34,660 nucleotides of DNA, from the IMG/VR virus record IMGVR_UViG_3300046689_000283, positions 1 through 34,660 of that record. The stretch is one strand, 5' to 3'. The notes under the pieces were generated by a model. It saw only the letters and a program-made list of their open reading frames with translations. It made no database searches and had not been told where the DNA came from. Position numbers and translations under genes: made by a program. Source of the DNA: a virus. Shown in pieces: positions 17,501 through 23,835 of this stretch (its first letter is position 1; each line of letters starts with the position of its first letter).

Positions 17501-20279
17501 GACGATGCTCCCCGGTGGGACCGTCAAGCGGGCGGAGATGCTGCATGGCGCGACCTCGCTCGAAGACTTCTGGCGCACGGCGACACCCGTCGAGAAGACG
17601 GCGATGAAGGAGCAGTTGCAGCAGCACTTCGCGTTGGACGCACTGCTGGCCAACTGGGATGTCATGGGCCTCGAAGGCGACAACATCCTCATCAGGGACG
17701 GTGTGGCCTATCGGGTGGACAACGGCGGGGCTCTGGCCTACCGGGCGCAGGGTGCGCCCAAGGGTGGGGCGTGGAGCGGGAACGTCAGCGAACTGGAGCG
17801 GATGCGCTACTCGGGCAACGAGTGGGCGCAGCGCATCTTCGGTGACCTGCCTGACGCCGTCGTCCGTCGGCAGGTGCTGGACCTGTCCCCGAAACTGGAC
17901 GCCATCGTCGCGGCTCTGCCGCCCGACCTGCGCGACACGGTCCGTGCCCGGTACGACGACATGCTCGCCAAGACGGCGGGCATCACGCCCGCTCCTGAGA
18001 CTGCCGTCGCTGCTGCTCCCGCCGCGCTGGTGCCCGATGCCATCACCGACGCCAGTCACGCCAACCTCGTGAACCACTACAACGAGTTGGCTCGACTGGC
18101 CAACGAGCAGGGGCTGGGTGGGTTCAAGGACTGGAAGGCCGGTGACTTGGCCTCACTCGCTGGGCGTGCCCGCGAAGAGCAGGGTCGGGCTCCTGCCACG
18201 GGACTGACCGATGCCATCACCAAGCAGACCCAGACCGTCATGTCGGAGGTCTACTTCCCCGAGGGTTCGGGGCTGGAGTGGATGAACCCCGTGCTGGACC
18301 TGCTGAACCAGCCCGGTAACGAGGCTGCTCGTCATGCCGTGGTGAGCGGAACGCAGACGGTGCTGTTGCACAAACTGCGCGACGAGTACGGCATCGTCGT
18401 CACGGCGATGAATGACAGGGGCATCGGCATCTGGGGTGACATGGCCGCACAGCCGATGGTCCCACTCCAGATTTTGGCGACCGGTGGACGCGGTGACGAA
18501 CTCGCCGACATCCTGTCCTACGCCATGCGGCAGGCCGAGGTCTGGCACTTCAACCCGGTTGACCTCACATCCGACTGGGCCTCGCATGAGGCTCGCGTGA
18601 CCATCCAACTTCCAGACCACGGACCGGAGGTGGCGAAGGCGCTGCCGTTCGCCAAGGGTGCGACCGCCATGCAGCAGCCGGGAGGCGGCTGGCTGCTGAC
18701 CATCATCGACCACGATGGCTTGCTCCCACGCATCAAGGAGGGGGCCACCGCCGGTCAGGTTGACCAAGAGGCCGTCAAGCGGATGGTCGAGGACACGGGG
18801 CAGGGCATCGCCGACGACCTGCACTCCGAGACCTTCGTGGACTACGGTAAGACGTACGTCGCCGGACCGGCGCGGTTCGACGACGGGACCTATGACTGGG
18901 AGGGGCACCTCGATGCCACACTCAACAAACTTGCGGCACGGGGAACACCCTCCAACGGGGCTGTCCTCGATGGTGTTCGCTCCACGTTCGAGCGGACCCT
19001 CACCGACCACCTCACCGATGCCGCCCCCGACAACCTCGTCCGAGCCCGACGACGTGAGCCCATCACCGACCACCTCGAAGACCGACGAGGCGGACAGGTC
19101 TTCGGCACCACCACCCCCGTCGGAGCCAGCACCGCTCTCGTCCGGGGGTATGGAGCCGCCGACGCCCTGACGGGGATGCACGAACTGGTCCACGTCTTCA
19201 GCATTGCTGGGCTGGACCCGTCCATGCGTGAGGCGTTCGGGCGCGAGTGGACGCAGCACGTCACCGATGTCCAGTCCCGCATCGCCACACTCGAACAGCG
19301 GATTGCGACCCACCCGAACCCGAGTGTGGTGACTCGTGCCCGCAACGAGGTGAACGCCCTGCAGGCTGGTATCCAGACTCCAGCGAACGGGCACTGGACC
19401 AACGCACAGGAAGAGTTCTTTGCTCACACGGTCCTCGACTGGGTGGACCGTGGCGTGACCACCAACCCCGACCTGTCCAACGGGCTGGAGCATTTCCGCA
19501 ACTGGCTTCAACTCCAGCAGAAGCAGCGTGCGGCCAACGGCCTGCCTCCCATTCAGGCGTCACCCGCCATGTCGTCCGCACTCGACCGCATGTTCAGCAG
19601 ACCCGGCATCGACACGGTGCCGTACTCCAACGAGCAGGAGGTGCTGCGGCAGGCTGGTCGGCAGGTGGTGCGCTCGTCGTGGGAGGAAGCCCACGCCACC
19701 CAGTATTACAAGCACGACCGCTCGATGTTCGAGCGCAGCATCAACCACCCGTACATCGGGCTCTATCCAGCCTCGTACATGTGGGGGAAAATCCTGCCCG
19801 AGATGGTGCGCTTCCTCGCACTCCGTCCGTTCGGCATGACCACGCCGTTCCTCGCGTGGAACGTGGCCCGTGAAATCAGTGACACCATCAGGGTCCAGAG
19901 CCAGAACGACCCGTCGTGGAAGAAGTTTCTCGACGACAACAAGCAGGCGTTCCTGCTGATGTCGATGATGTTTCCCGCCACACCGAACGACATCCCGGCC
20001 AACGCCTCGCTGCCGGTGCGACGTATCGCCGAGCAGGGTCTGGACAACGAGGCGCTGCAGGCGCGGGGTCTACCCATCAAGCCCATCGACTACACCAAGG
20101 GTGCGATGGATGCCGTTCAGTACGCAGTCGGCCCACTGGGTACCATCCGCACCGCCAGTGAGGTCGTGGGGATGGGCGGGGAACTGCTGAAGTCGGCGGG
20201 CCAGTTCATCACCGGTCAGGGTGCGAACATCGAGGACCAGTCACAAGCACCCGTTCAGGACGTGTTGCCCGTGAGGTAG
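11586..20279 (+). CDS. Giant multi-enzyme protein: ART, kinase fold, zinc peptidase
   Basis: This 2897-aa protein is a probable virion-packaged effector. The start is GTG 11586, directly after the previous TAA. Residues 1-60 are Gly/Ser-rich. About 107-169 is a glycine-rich hydrophobic segment that could cross or disturb membranes. About 1450-1632 is an ADP-ribosyltransferase domain: LFRGTT (about 1526), GFVSTTD (about 1552-1558) and GEGEYLLGRG with E1600 and E1602, which is the complete R, STS and ExE set. About 1920-2130 is a kinase fold: K1944 (YVEK), E1955 (RNE), catalytic D2025 (ANWD), N2033 (DNIL) and D2045 (VDNGG). HELVH (2532-2536) with E2609/E2610 (QEEFFAH) suggests a zinc peptidase. 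The C-terminal 180 residues are hydrophobic and aromatic. T4 Alt is a known packaged ART. Combining three enzymes in one phage protein, and its injection, are inferences. Confidence 0.75.
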   Translation: MTLGGTWGANAAASTSGGGFGFGSGSNAPASSYGLGPVSTRNGGSAVYYGPADGNTQVRQFASVGKEDINLLDPLSTSRMNSPIPIDPAQDNSPLGSVARYYSPSTPGGLFAGLLGAVGSTVGGILGQGGAGQTIGADIGKTIEAPLSIAGGVGIQSVPFLAPIIDAANSQIEQFTPYILRDTLKIPTNIGGAFQSILNIPGLVGEAIQRTYAGMSGARGALPDDIQQKIDSGEWTRDRALDELVLSQRGFTNDPIANTVWSILTDPVNWASLGVGAVAGAVEGTADIARIFSSAAAREGSTVAALAGDGSRVGELAKLAQDGQDLSAVNLSRGDLSVMKQAVNHDLLDRVANGEDIPNHLKLKISERIGTSALGPISDAATQNIIYKVADKIAKASDPVNFFSGSRAAQRSMEALHMAASTAVVAALKPKVVRDLTSIADDLATDGGDRIMEAVGTWGANGMQETAAGETANDAARINAIPKHPTLNSAEATRAQLAGGAYDTNIGKYIETQVEKTKDIRVASLPADQMREQTVNKLAAILQVDPAKVAARVGKVSADMAMAVHGLYYYTKGKVLHTSVMAAIKDAAVKGVLPKDIDPHDITMITPRTLTNLRVKELDAAIKAGDLAKVRAITESYDDFNWMNRQTVKDATLIHDVKDYLDTNRSSLPQEINLKDAAGNIRTDIPQELQDWARDGSNFEYGLANGIPENAPLEAQWRITHNADGGIKNAQPWLQFWADGIPAAQRVSRWQSMNISMFRGIRGERILWNQRRRFITDMASKESGNIDLPPALADRIFKALMFEAQEGRLLPRGMSPDQMMDAVHGVLEDVRSNTGTYGNVAAKLTERQVVTGFLRAMEGDVSMVGATQKLTGMVKARAPGAAGNYWGQLSEKLYPLMRFTLNPVFMSMELVEPYILDYMRGVPLPLRRESEKYQQGLATYNAIRQYVFASREPDGLLAENAEMNAMRIYQAATARKTFGPGTIWGRIKGTKPAIAERKQAAAGMEARRLIGDNLYAAFHEIWGDQFERNWGDLAYEYGTVDRAEIAERWLSSNLSLMDKDGRRVGLPMDLMNPVNVGQRLRFSTDGARPGDYTFGDVEAMLDSVERQKAAPGTLFEDAGLAPGEALLTHLRGTSESDWLDRVERAGLAPRFERVSHSAASDVWRMANGPKVEPFWKDYRSTYLRGLKGPDAVTTRRLRDQQVASARAFVQAAAKGKGVSEEEFLAMHFERTPEWLANYVADPNGVQQVLTDIRADWGHAVLRRSDGGVEAYDVTPLKWAAQAKALEEPGYASSVAGLRSGNENRDFLYLSLTRQRMDALARAAKVGYGDTLVGTKYAPIHSDPIRAITQRYAGTGAMVRVRRDAVEATREHPQTNLKRMKSHDFTLDDDVYAENAAQNGLEVYTEKGWVPWADYLKDGSGNVRVDLRNEPSEEYLSHLFESDLGAPGATQPYGIDFRALSSLEEKAATNDYEGSGHGPLNRFLRGISKPNEYDWNAGRKWTDDKLIEMRDHLDALVQRGSFRERKTLFRGTTLSPEHVGELDKRVGEIVHDQGFVSTTDMVDTAQEFVDFGEAAYSGGQQFLIEYDLPPGFHMNLIEGGEGEYLLGRGIDFEVVNRGSAHIGGQQTITLRLRPVGVETMPRMERDMMGAPLLHRRNEELARHLAATDPDQLLARAAAAPEDLREGLTEVAKEYIAKAEAARPHNDTVVGGRRFGLLTPQDTLDEITQHVPEEDVPAYHGQWADARGRVEELAQTEGYDTWAGVQPGRIYNSNAGRMLVGLGAAIAEKGGEGALAMFVSTLERLWHRGPVDAEGAARDIQLANFQTQNLLRGLKHPMGNPDVSARIDDAIDTVLGNDSRRAIGRTDLTQPIVADERAYEAAGYLTPDTLAELRTQGHLPPEGVALTPEAIPEHAMTEVTSLGGTTGEKGAVQVRDKATGKSYVEKTGDSPGHIRNEYAADRAYEAAGVPVPHATMLPGGTVKRAEMLHGATSLEDFWRTATPVEKTAMKEQLQQHFALDALLANWDVMGLEGDNILIRDGVAYRVDNGGALAYRAQGAPKGGAWSGNVSELERMRYSGNEWAQRIFGDLPDAVVRRQVLDLSPKLDAIVAALPPDLRDTVRARYDDMLAKTAGITPAPETAVAAAPAALVPDAITDASHANLVNHYNELARLANEQGLGGFKDWKAGDLASLAGRAREEQGRAPATGLTDAITKQTQTVMSEVYFPEGSGLEWMNPVLDLLNQPGNEAARHAVVSGTQTVLLHKLRDEYGIVVTAMNDRGIGIWGDMAAQPMVPLQILATGGRGDELADILSYAMRQAEVWHFNPVDLTSDWASHEARVTIQLPDHGPEVAKALPFAKGATAMQQPGGGWLLTIIDHDGLLPRIKEGATAGQVDQEAVKRMVEDTGQGIADDLHSETFVDYGKTYVAGPARFDDGTYDWEGHLDATLNKLAARGTPSNGAVLDGVRSTFERTLTDHLTDAAPDNLVRARRREPITDHLEDRRGGQVFGTTTPVGASTALVRGYGAADALTGMHELVHVFSIAGLDPSMREAFGREWTQHVTDVQSRIATLEQRIATHPNPSVVTRARNEVNALQAGIQTPANGHWTNAQEEFFAHTVLDWVDRGVTTNPDLSNGLEHFRNWLQLQQKQRAANGLPPIQASPAMSSALDRMFSRPGIDTVPYSNEQEVLRQAGRQVVRSSWEEAHATQYYKHDRSMFERSINHPYIGLYPASYMWGKILPEMVRFLALRPFGMTTPFLAWNVAREISDTIRVQSQNDPSWKKFLDDNKQAFLLMSMMFPATPNDIPANASLPVRRIAEQGLDNEALQARGLPIKPIDYTKGAMDAVQYAVGPLGTIRTASEVVGMGGELLKSAGQFITGQGANIEDQSQAPVQDVLPVR

Positions 20280-20346
20280 ACTCCCGCCGTTGCCACCACC
20301 ATCTTGAAGACGACTGGTCGCAGCGTGTATGGTGAGGTCAACGCGA

Positions 20347-20967
20347 GTGGACGACATCCAGACTCCACCGTCAGGGACAGACTCAGCCTCCCAGCCCAAC
20401 GGCCAGCCCCCTGCTGATGGGGCGGGCGGAACGGATGGGACGCCCGGAGTTCCCCTCACGGTCGAGGAGGTCGAGAACCAGTGGAAGCACCGGGTCTCGC
20501 AGAAGGACCGGGCACACGCGGCAGCGGAACAGGCTCTCCGCGACGAGAACGACGCGCTTCGACGGCGGCTCAATGCCACCACCGCGCCTCGTCCCCAGTC
20601 GAGTGGACAGTCGGGTGAGACCACCGACTCAGCAGTCGAGGCTCTCAGGCAGGAACTGGACGAACAGAAGAGGGCCACGGAGTCCGAGCGTGCGGCTCGC
20701 GTCGTCGAGCAGCGCAAGGCGAAGTACCCCTCACTGGCTCGTGGTGTCGGACCGGCTGGAGACAGCATCTTCAGCACGGCAGACGAGGCCACGCTCGCCA
20801 AGTTGAACGCCCAGTACGACGACGGTTCATCCACTGGTACGTTCGCTCCGACAGCCCCGCGCCGGACTGCGCCTCTGCCCATCAAGCCGATGGGTGAGAT
20901 GAACAAGGCGGAACTCGAAGCCGAGATGAAGAAGGCGGTGGAGCGAGGCGACCTGAAGCGGCCATAG
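20347..20967 (+). CDS. Capsid scaffolding protein
   Basis: This 206-aa protein likely acts as internal scaffold during procapsid assembly. I place the start at GTG 20347 because GGTGAGGT (20331-20338) sits about 9 nt before it. The in-frame ATG 20329 lacks a ribosome binding site and would add six residues. The N-terminal 40 residues are Pro/Gly/Gln-rich. Two charged helical segments, about residues 40-72 (VEEVENQWKHRVSQKD ... LRDENDALRRRL) and 94-125 (VEALRQELDEQKRATESERA), have coiled-coil character. The C-terminus is basic and Lys/Glu-rich (AELEAEMKKAVERGDLKRP), like scaffolds that dock on capsid through a helical tail. It is directly upstream of the major capsid gene, the canonical place. 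Confidence 0.72.
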   Translation: MDDIQTPPSGTDSASQPNGQPPADGAGGTDGTPGVPLTVEEVENQWKHRVSQKDRAHAAAEQALRDENDALRRRLNATTAPRPQSSGQSGETTDSAVEALRQELDEQKRATESERAARVVEQRKAKYPSLARGVGPAGDSIFSTADEATLAKLNAQYDDGSSTGTFAPTAPRRTAPLPIKPMGEMNKAELEAEMKKAVERGDLKRP

Positions 20968-20987
20968 CCGCGAAAGGGACTTCGCAC

Positions 20988-22094
20988 GTGGAGCAGTTCT
21001 TCGGCGGGCTCGTTGCCCGTGAGTCCGGCTGGGCGGACTACTACCCAGCCAACGCACGTGGGGCCAAGGGAGTCATCCCCGGCTTCATCCTCGCACCCCA
21101 TGCCAACACCGGCGGGCAGGACGCCGCCGGTTCACTGGCCACCCCGCCGGGCGGTACGGACACCGCCCTTGGTGTCACCGGCACGGCCTACGCCGGTGTG
21201 CCCAACGCGGCCACGAACTTCGCCAACATCGTCACGGCGCTGGTCGTCCGCAACATCATCGACAACCTGCGGGACAAGGCGGTCTTCCTGCAGGAGGGCC
21301 AGTTCATCAAGGCGTCGTCGGTTCCCGGCACGAACCAGTTGCGCTACACCTCCTTCGCGGACATCGGCCCTGCCGAGACCCTGCTGGAGGGCGTCCCGCC
21401 ACAGACCGAAGGTCTGCAGTGGGACACGCAGGAGTTCACCGGGGCGCAGAAGGGCAAGATTGTTGCCATCACCGACCTCGCGGAGCAGTTCAGCCCGTTC
21501 GAGTTCTACCGCATCGCCGCCGAGAAGTTGGCGTGGAACGCCATCGACACGGCGGAGAAGGATGCGGCGGCGCTCGTGCAGGGCGCGAACACCGGCGTCA
21601 CCGTCGTTGGTGTCACCGGCAACGCCGCGCAGTCGGTCGTGGCTGCGGTCGTCGCGCTGAAAATCGCCGACGTGCCGACCTTCCCCGACGGCACCTACCA
21701 CTCGCTCATCAACCCGGCGGAGTCCGCCGCGCTGATGAACCAGACCGGTGAAATCGGCTGGACCGACACCATGAAGTACGCCAACGCGAAGGCGCTGCTG
21801 ACTGGTGAAATCGGGACCCTTCGGGGCGTCCGGTTCATCGAGTCCAACCGGGTCGCCGGGAACAAGACCGTCATCTTCGGCCCGGACGCCTTCATCTGGG
21901 GCGACTACCAGACCATTCAGGCGTACCGCGTTGCGCCCGGTGGCGACCACTCCGACCCGCTGGCCCAGCGTGGGCTGGTCGGCTGGAAGGGCATGTGGGG
22001 GCTGAAGACCAACGAGGTCGATGGCACCCCGGCGATGGGTCCGGCCACCAACATCAAGGCCCAGCGGTTCGCGGTGATGGACCTGACGACGTAG
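20988..22094 (+). CDS. Major capsid protein, N4-gp56-like
   Basis: This 368-aa protein is the likely HK97-fold shell subunit. The pattern fits the N4-gp56 capsid family: an N-terminal arm, NIVTALVVRNIIDNLRDKAVFLQ (P-domain helix entry, quoted as NIVTALVVRNI then IDNLRDKAVFLQ), RYTSFADIGPAETLLEGVPP, then GKIVAITDLAEQFSP and IDTAEKDAAALVQGA. Towards the end are LINPAESAALMNQ, GTLRGVRFIESNRV and KTVIFGPDAFIWGDYQ, typical of capsid A-domains. GTG 20988 is preceded by AAAGGGA about 9 nt upstream. The gene follows the scaffold and is followed by two hairpins, as highly expressed capsid genes often are. No separate protease gene was seen nearby. The HELVH peptidase in the giant protein is a conceivable but unproven substitute. 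Confidence 0.82.
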   Translation: MEQFFGGLVARESGWADYYPANARGAKGVIPGFILAPHANTGGQDAAGSLATPPGGTDTALGVTGTAYAGVPNAATNFANIVTALVVRNIIDNLRDKAVFLQEGQFIKASSVPGTNQLRYTSFADIGPAETLLEGVPPQTEGLQWDTQEFTGAQKGKIVAITDLAEQFSPFEFYRIAAEKLAWNAIDTAEKDAAALVQGANTGVTVVGVTGNAAQSVVAAVVALKIADVPTFPDGTYHSLINPAESAALMNQTGEIGWTDTMKYANAKALLTGEIGTLRGVRFIESNRVAGNKTVIFGPDAFIWGDYQTIQAYRVAPGGDHSDPLAQRGLVGWKGMWGLKTNEVDGTPAMGPATNIKAQRFAVMDLTT

Positions 22095-22103
22095 CCACTC
22101 GTT

Positions 22104-22171
22104 CCACCGGGTTCGCTGGTGGGACGATAGGTGAACTGGGGACCGGTGGCAGGCATGTGACCGGTCCCCAG
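22104..22171 (+). terminator. Two hairpins after the capsid gene
   Basis: Stem 1 pairs CCACCGG (22104-22110) with CTGGTGG (22116-22122), loop GTTCG, one G-U. Stem 2 pairs CTGGGGACCGGT (22136-22147) with ACCGGTCCCCAG (22160-22171): a perfect 12 bp with a 12-nt loop. No U-run follows either, so they may be weak or factor-dependent terminators, or 3' stabilisers that raise capsid mRNA relative to downstream tail genes. Confidence 0.55.
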
Positions 22172-22196
22172 CAACTTCATCAGGAGGGTCTGTCAC

Positions 22197-22898
22197 GTGG
22201 TGTTCTCCGCGCCTACTCGCAGCGAGATGCAAGCCATCATCTGGCGGGCGCTTCGTGACCCCAACGGGACAGTCTTTCCGCCCGACACCATCAACGACTT
22301 CATCGCACAGGCGCTCTCGGACCTGTCGGGCTATCGGCCCAAGGAGCAGGTCGAGACGGCGGTCTGGCCGCTCGACATCTACACCCCACCGTTCACCGAC
22401 TTCACCGCCATCTGGAAGGTGGAGGTGGTGGTCGTCGATGACCCGACCTCGACCGACATACGGACTATCTCCATCCCGTACGCCGACGCATCGAGTGAGG
22501 TCAACCGGGCTGGCTGGGACTTCTTCGGCGGGTCGCTCATCCTTCCCGCGTTCTGGTCCACGCGCATCGACGCGACCATCGGCGACAACGATGCCAACAT
22601 GGTGGTCTGGGGCTACACCGACCGGGACCAGCCCGACGACGACGACTCCGTCCTCGACCTCGCCGACTCGACCGACTTCCTGTGTGCGGTCAACCACTGC
22701 AAGAGTCAGGGCTTCGAGTTGCTGACCCACGACCGGGCGCTGTACCAGCAGTGGCTGGCCGCGACGAACAACACCGACGTGAGCCCAACCCAGTTGACCG
22801 GCATGTACAACCAAGCCGAGTCGTCGTACCAGCACTCGCGGGCACGCAACACCAAGATGCGCAGGATGCCCACGTCAGCCTTCATGCACGTCTACTGA
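22197..22898 (+). CDS. Putative head-tail connector protein
   Basis: This 233-aa protein starts at GTG 22197 (or the adjacent GTG 22200) behind an excellent AGGAGGGT site. Its N-terminus is helical (MQAIIWRALRDPNG, DTINDFIAQALSDLSGY), which is the usual beginning of head-completion adaptors that dock under the portal. The middle is beta-rich with a WGYTDRDQPDDDDS acidic loop. The C-terminal helices (LTHDRALYQQWLAA, MYNQAESSYQHSRARNTKMRRM) end in a basic cluster. Location between capsid and tail-hub genes supports an adaptor role. No catalytic motif is visible. The assignment is from fold-like pattern and gene order only. Confidence 0.5.
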   Translation: MVFSAPTRSEMQAIIWRALRDPNGTVFPPDTINDFIAQALSDLSGYRPKEQVETAVWPLDIYTPPFTDFTAIWKVEVVVVDDPTSTDIRTISIPYADASSEVNRAGWDFFGGSLILPAFWSTRIDATIGDNDANMVVWGYTDRDQPDDDDSVLDLADSTDFLCAVNHCKSQGFELLTHDRALYQQWLAATNNTDVSPTQLTGMYNQAESSYQHSRARNTKMRRMPTSAFMHVY

Positions 22899-22899
22899 C

Positions 22900-23835
22900 A
22901 TGCTCGACGCCCCCATCCAGTACAACGGGGTGGACCTGAACACGGTCATCGACCTTGGCAACGGTCTGCGGTCCGGCTGCCTCATCGAGTCGTTCGACTA
23001 CGGTGCGAGCCAAGGTGTGGGCTACGTCCAGAAGCGCAGTCAGGACGACGGCATGGACACGAGCGACGTGTACATGGGCCAGCGTCGTATCGACCTCGCG
23101 GGCACGGTCTACGGTGGGACCATCGCGGAACTGTTCGACAACCTCCAGAACATCCGCACCATCTTCACGCCGACCATCAGCCTCGCCACCGACCAGCCGG
23201 ACCACGGGTTCATTCCCCTCACCTTCAGCCTGCCCACGATGGACGACCAGTTCGACTCGGCGGCAGGCGATGGCACCGCGCCATACGTCAAGGAACTGGA
23301 GTTCCGCGCACGCCCGCTGGGCCAGCCACAGTTCAGCATCCGGCGTGACCAAGGCGCGTTCAACGGCGAGGGCTCCGGTCGTGGTGGGGGCATCATCTGG
23401 CGGGCATCGCTGATGTGTGCCGACCCACGGATGTACGTTCGGCCCGACGTGTGGGTCCCCTTCCTCGGACCCCAGACCGCTCATCCCATCGTCAACCGTG
23501 GGGACTACCCGGCACCGCTCGACATCCTGATTGGGGTCACCGCCTCGTCGGCTGGCTCGTGGTTCGAGATTGACGTGGGCGGCAGCACCATGCACATCGC
23601 GTTGGGCGCACTGAGCAACGCGGTGGTGCGCTACTCGGGCACGCTGAAGGTGCTGACCCTGCAGTTGTCGGGCGCATCCACCGACACCCTGCGCATGGAC
23701 ATGCTGTCGTTCCTCAACAACACGACCCACCCCAAGGTGCAGGCGCAGGACGGCATGGTCTACAACATCCGCATGTCCGGGGTGACGACCATCGCGGCTG
23801 GCTCCCGACTGATGTACTCCGAGTCGTTCGCCTGA
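22900..23835 (+). CDS. Distal tail (Dit)-like protein
   Basis: This 311-aa protein starts at ATG 22900, one base after the previous stop. The N-terminal half has the Dit pattern: a short beta start (IQYNGVDLNTVIDLG), a glycine-rich strand, then RRIDLAGTVYGGTIAELFDNL and IRTIFTPTISLATDQPDHGFIPL. That is the belt-forming domain which replaces the tube end in siphovirus tails. The C-terminal half is a beta-sandwich-like segment (APLDILIGVTASSAGSWFEIDV, cut here as APLDILIGV and GSWFEIDV) typical of evolved Dit proteins. It is followed by the hub/fibre gene in a TGAATG arrangement. In the family, Dit links the tail tube to the baseplate. Here no tube gene is visible, so it may attach to a short tail. 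Confidence 0.6.
   Translation: MLDAPIQYNGVDLNTVIDLGNGLRSGCLIESFDYGASQGVGYVQKRSQDDGMDTSDVYMGQRRIDLAGTVYGGTIAELFDNLQNIRTIFTPTISLATDQPDHGFIPLTFSLPTMDDQFDSAAGDGTAPYVKELEFRARPLGQPQFSIRRDQGAFNGEGSGRGGGIIWRASLMCADPRMYVRPDVWVPFLGPQTAHPIVNRGDYPAPLDILIGVTASSAGSWFEIDVGGSTMHIALGALSNAVVRYSGTLKVLTLQLSGASTDTLRMDMLSFLNNTTHPKVQAQDGMVYNIRMSGVTTIAAGSRLMYSESFA

Noticed and set aside
15513-18077. 854-aa minus-strand frame
   Set aside because: It lies antisense to the ART and kinase domains, whose motifs are intact in the plus frame.
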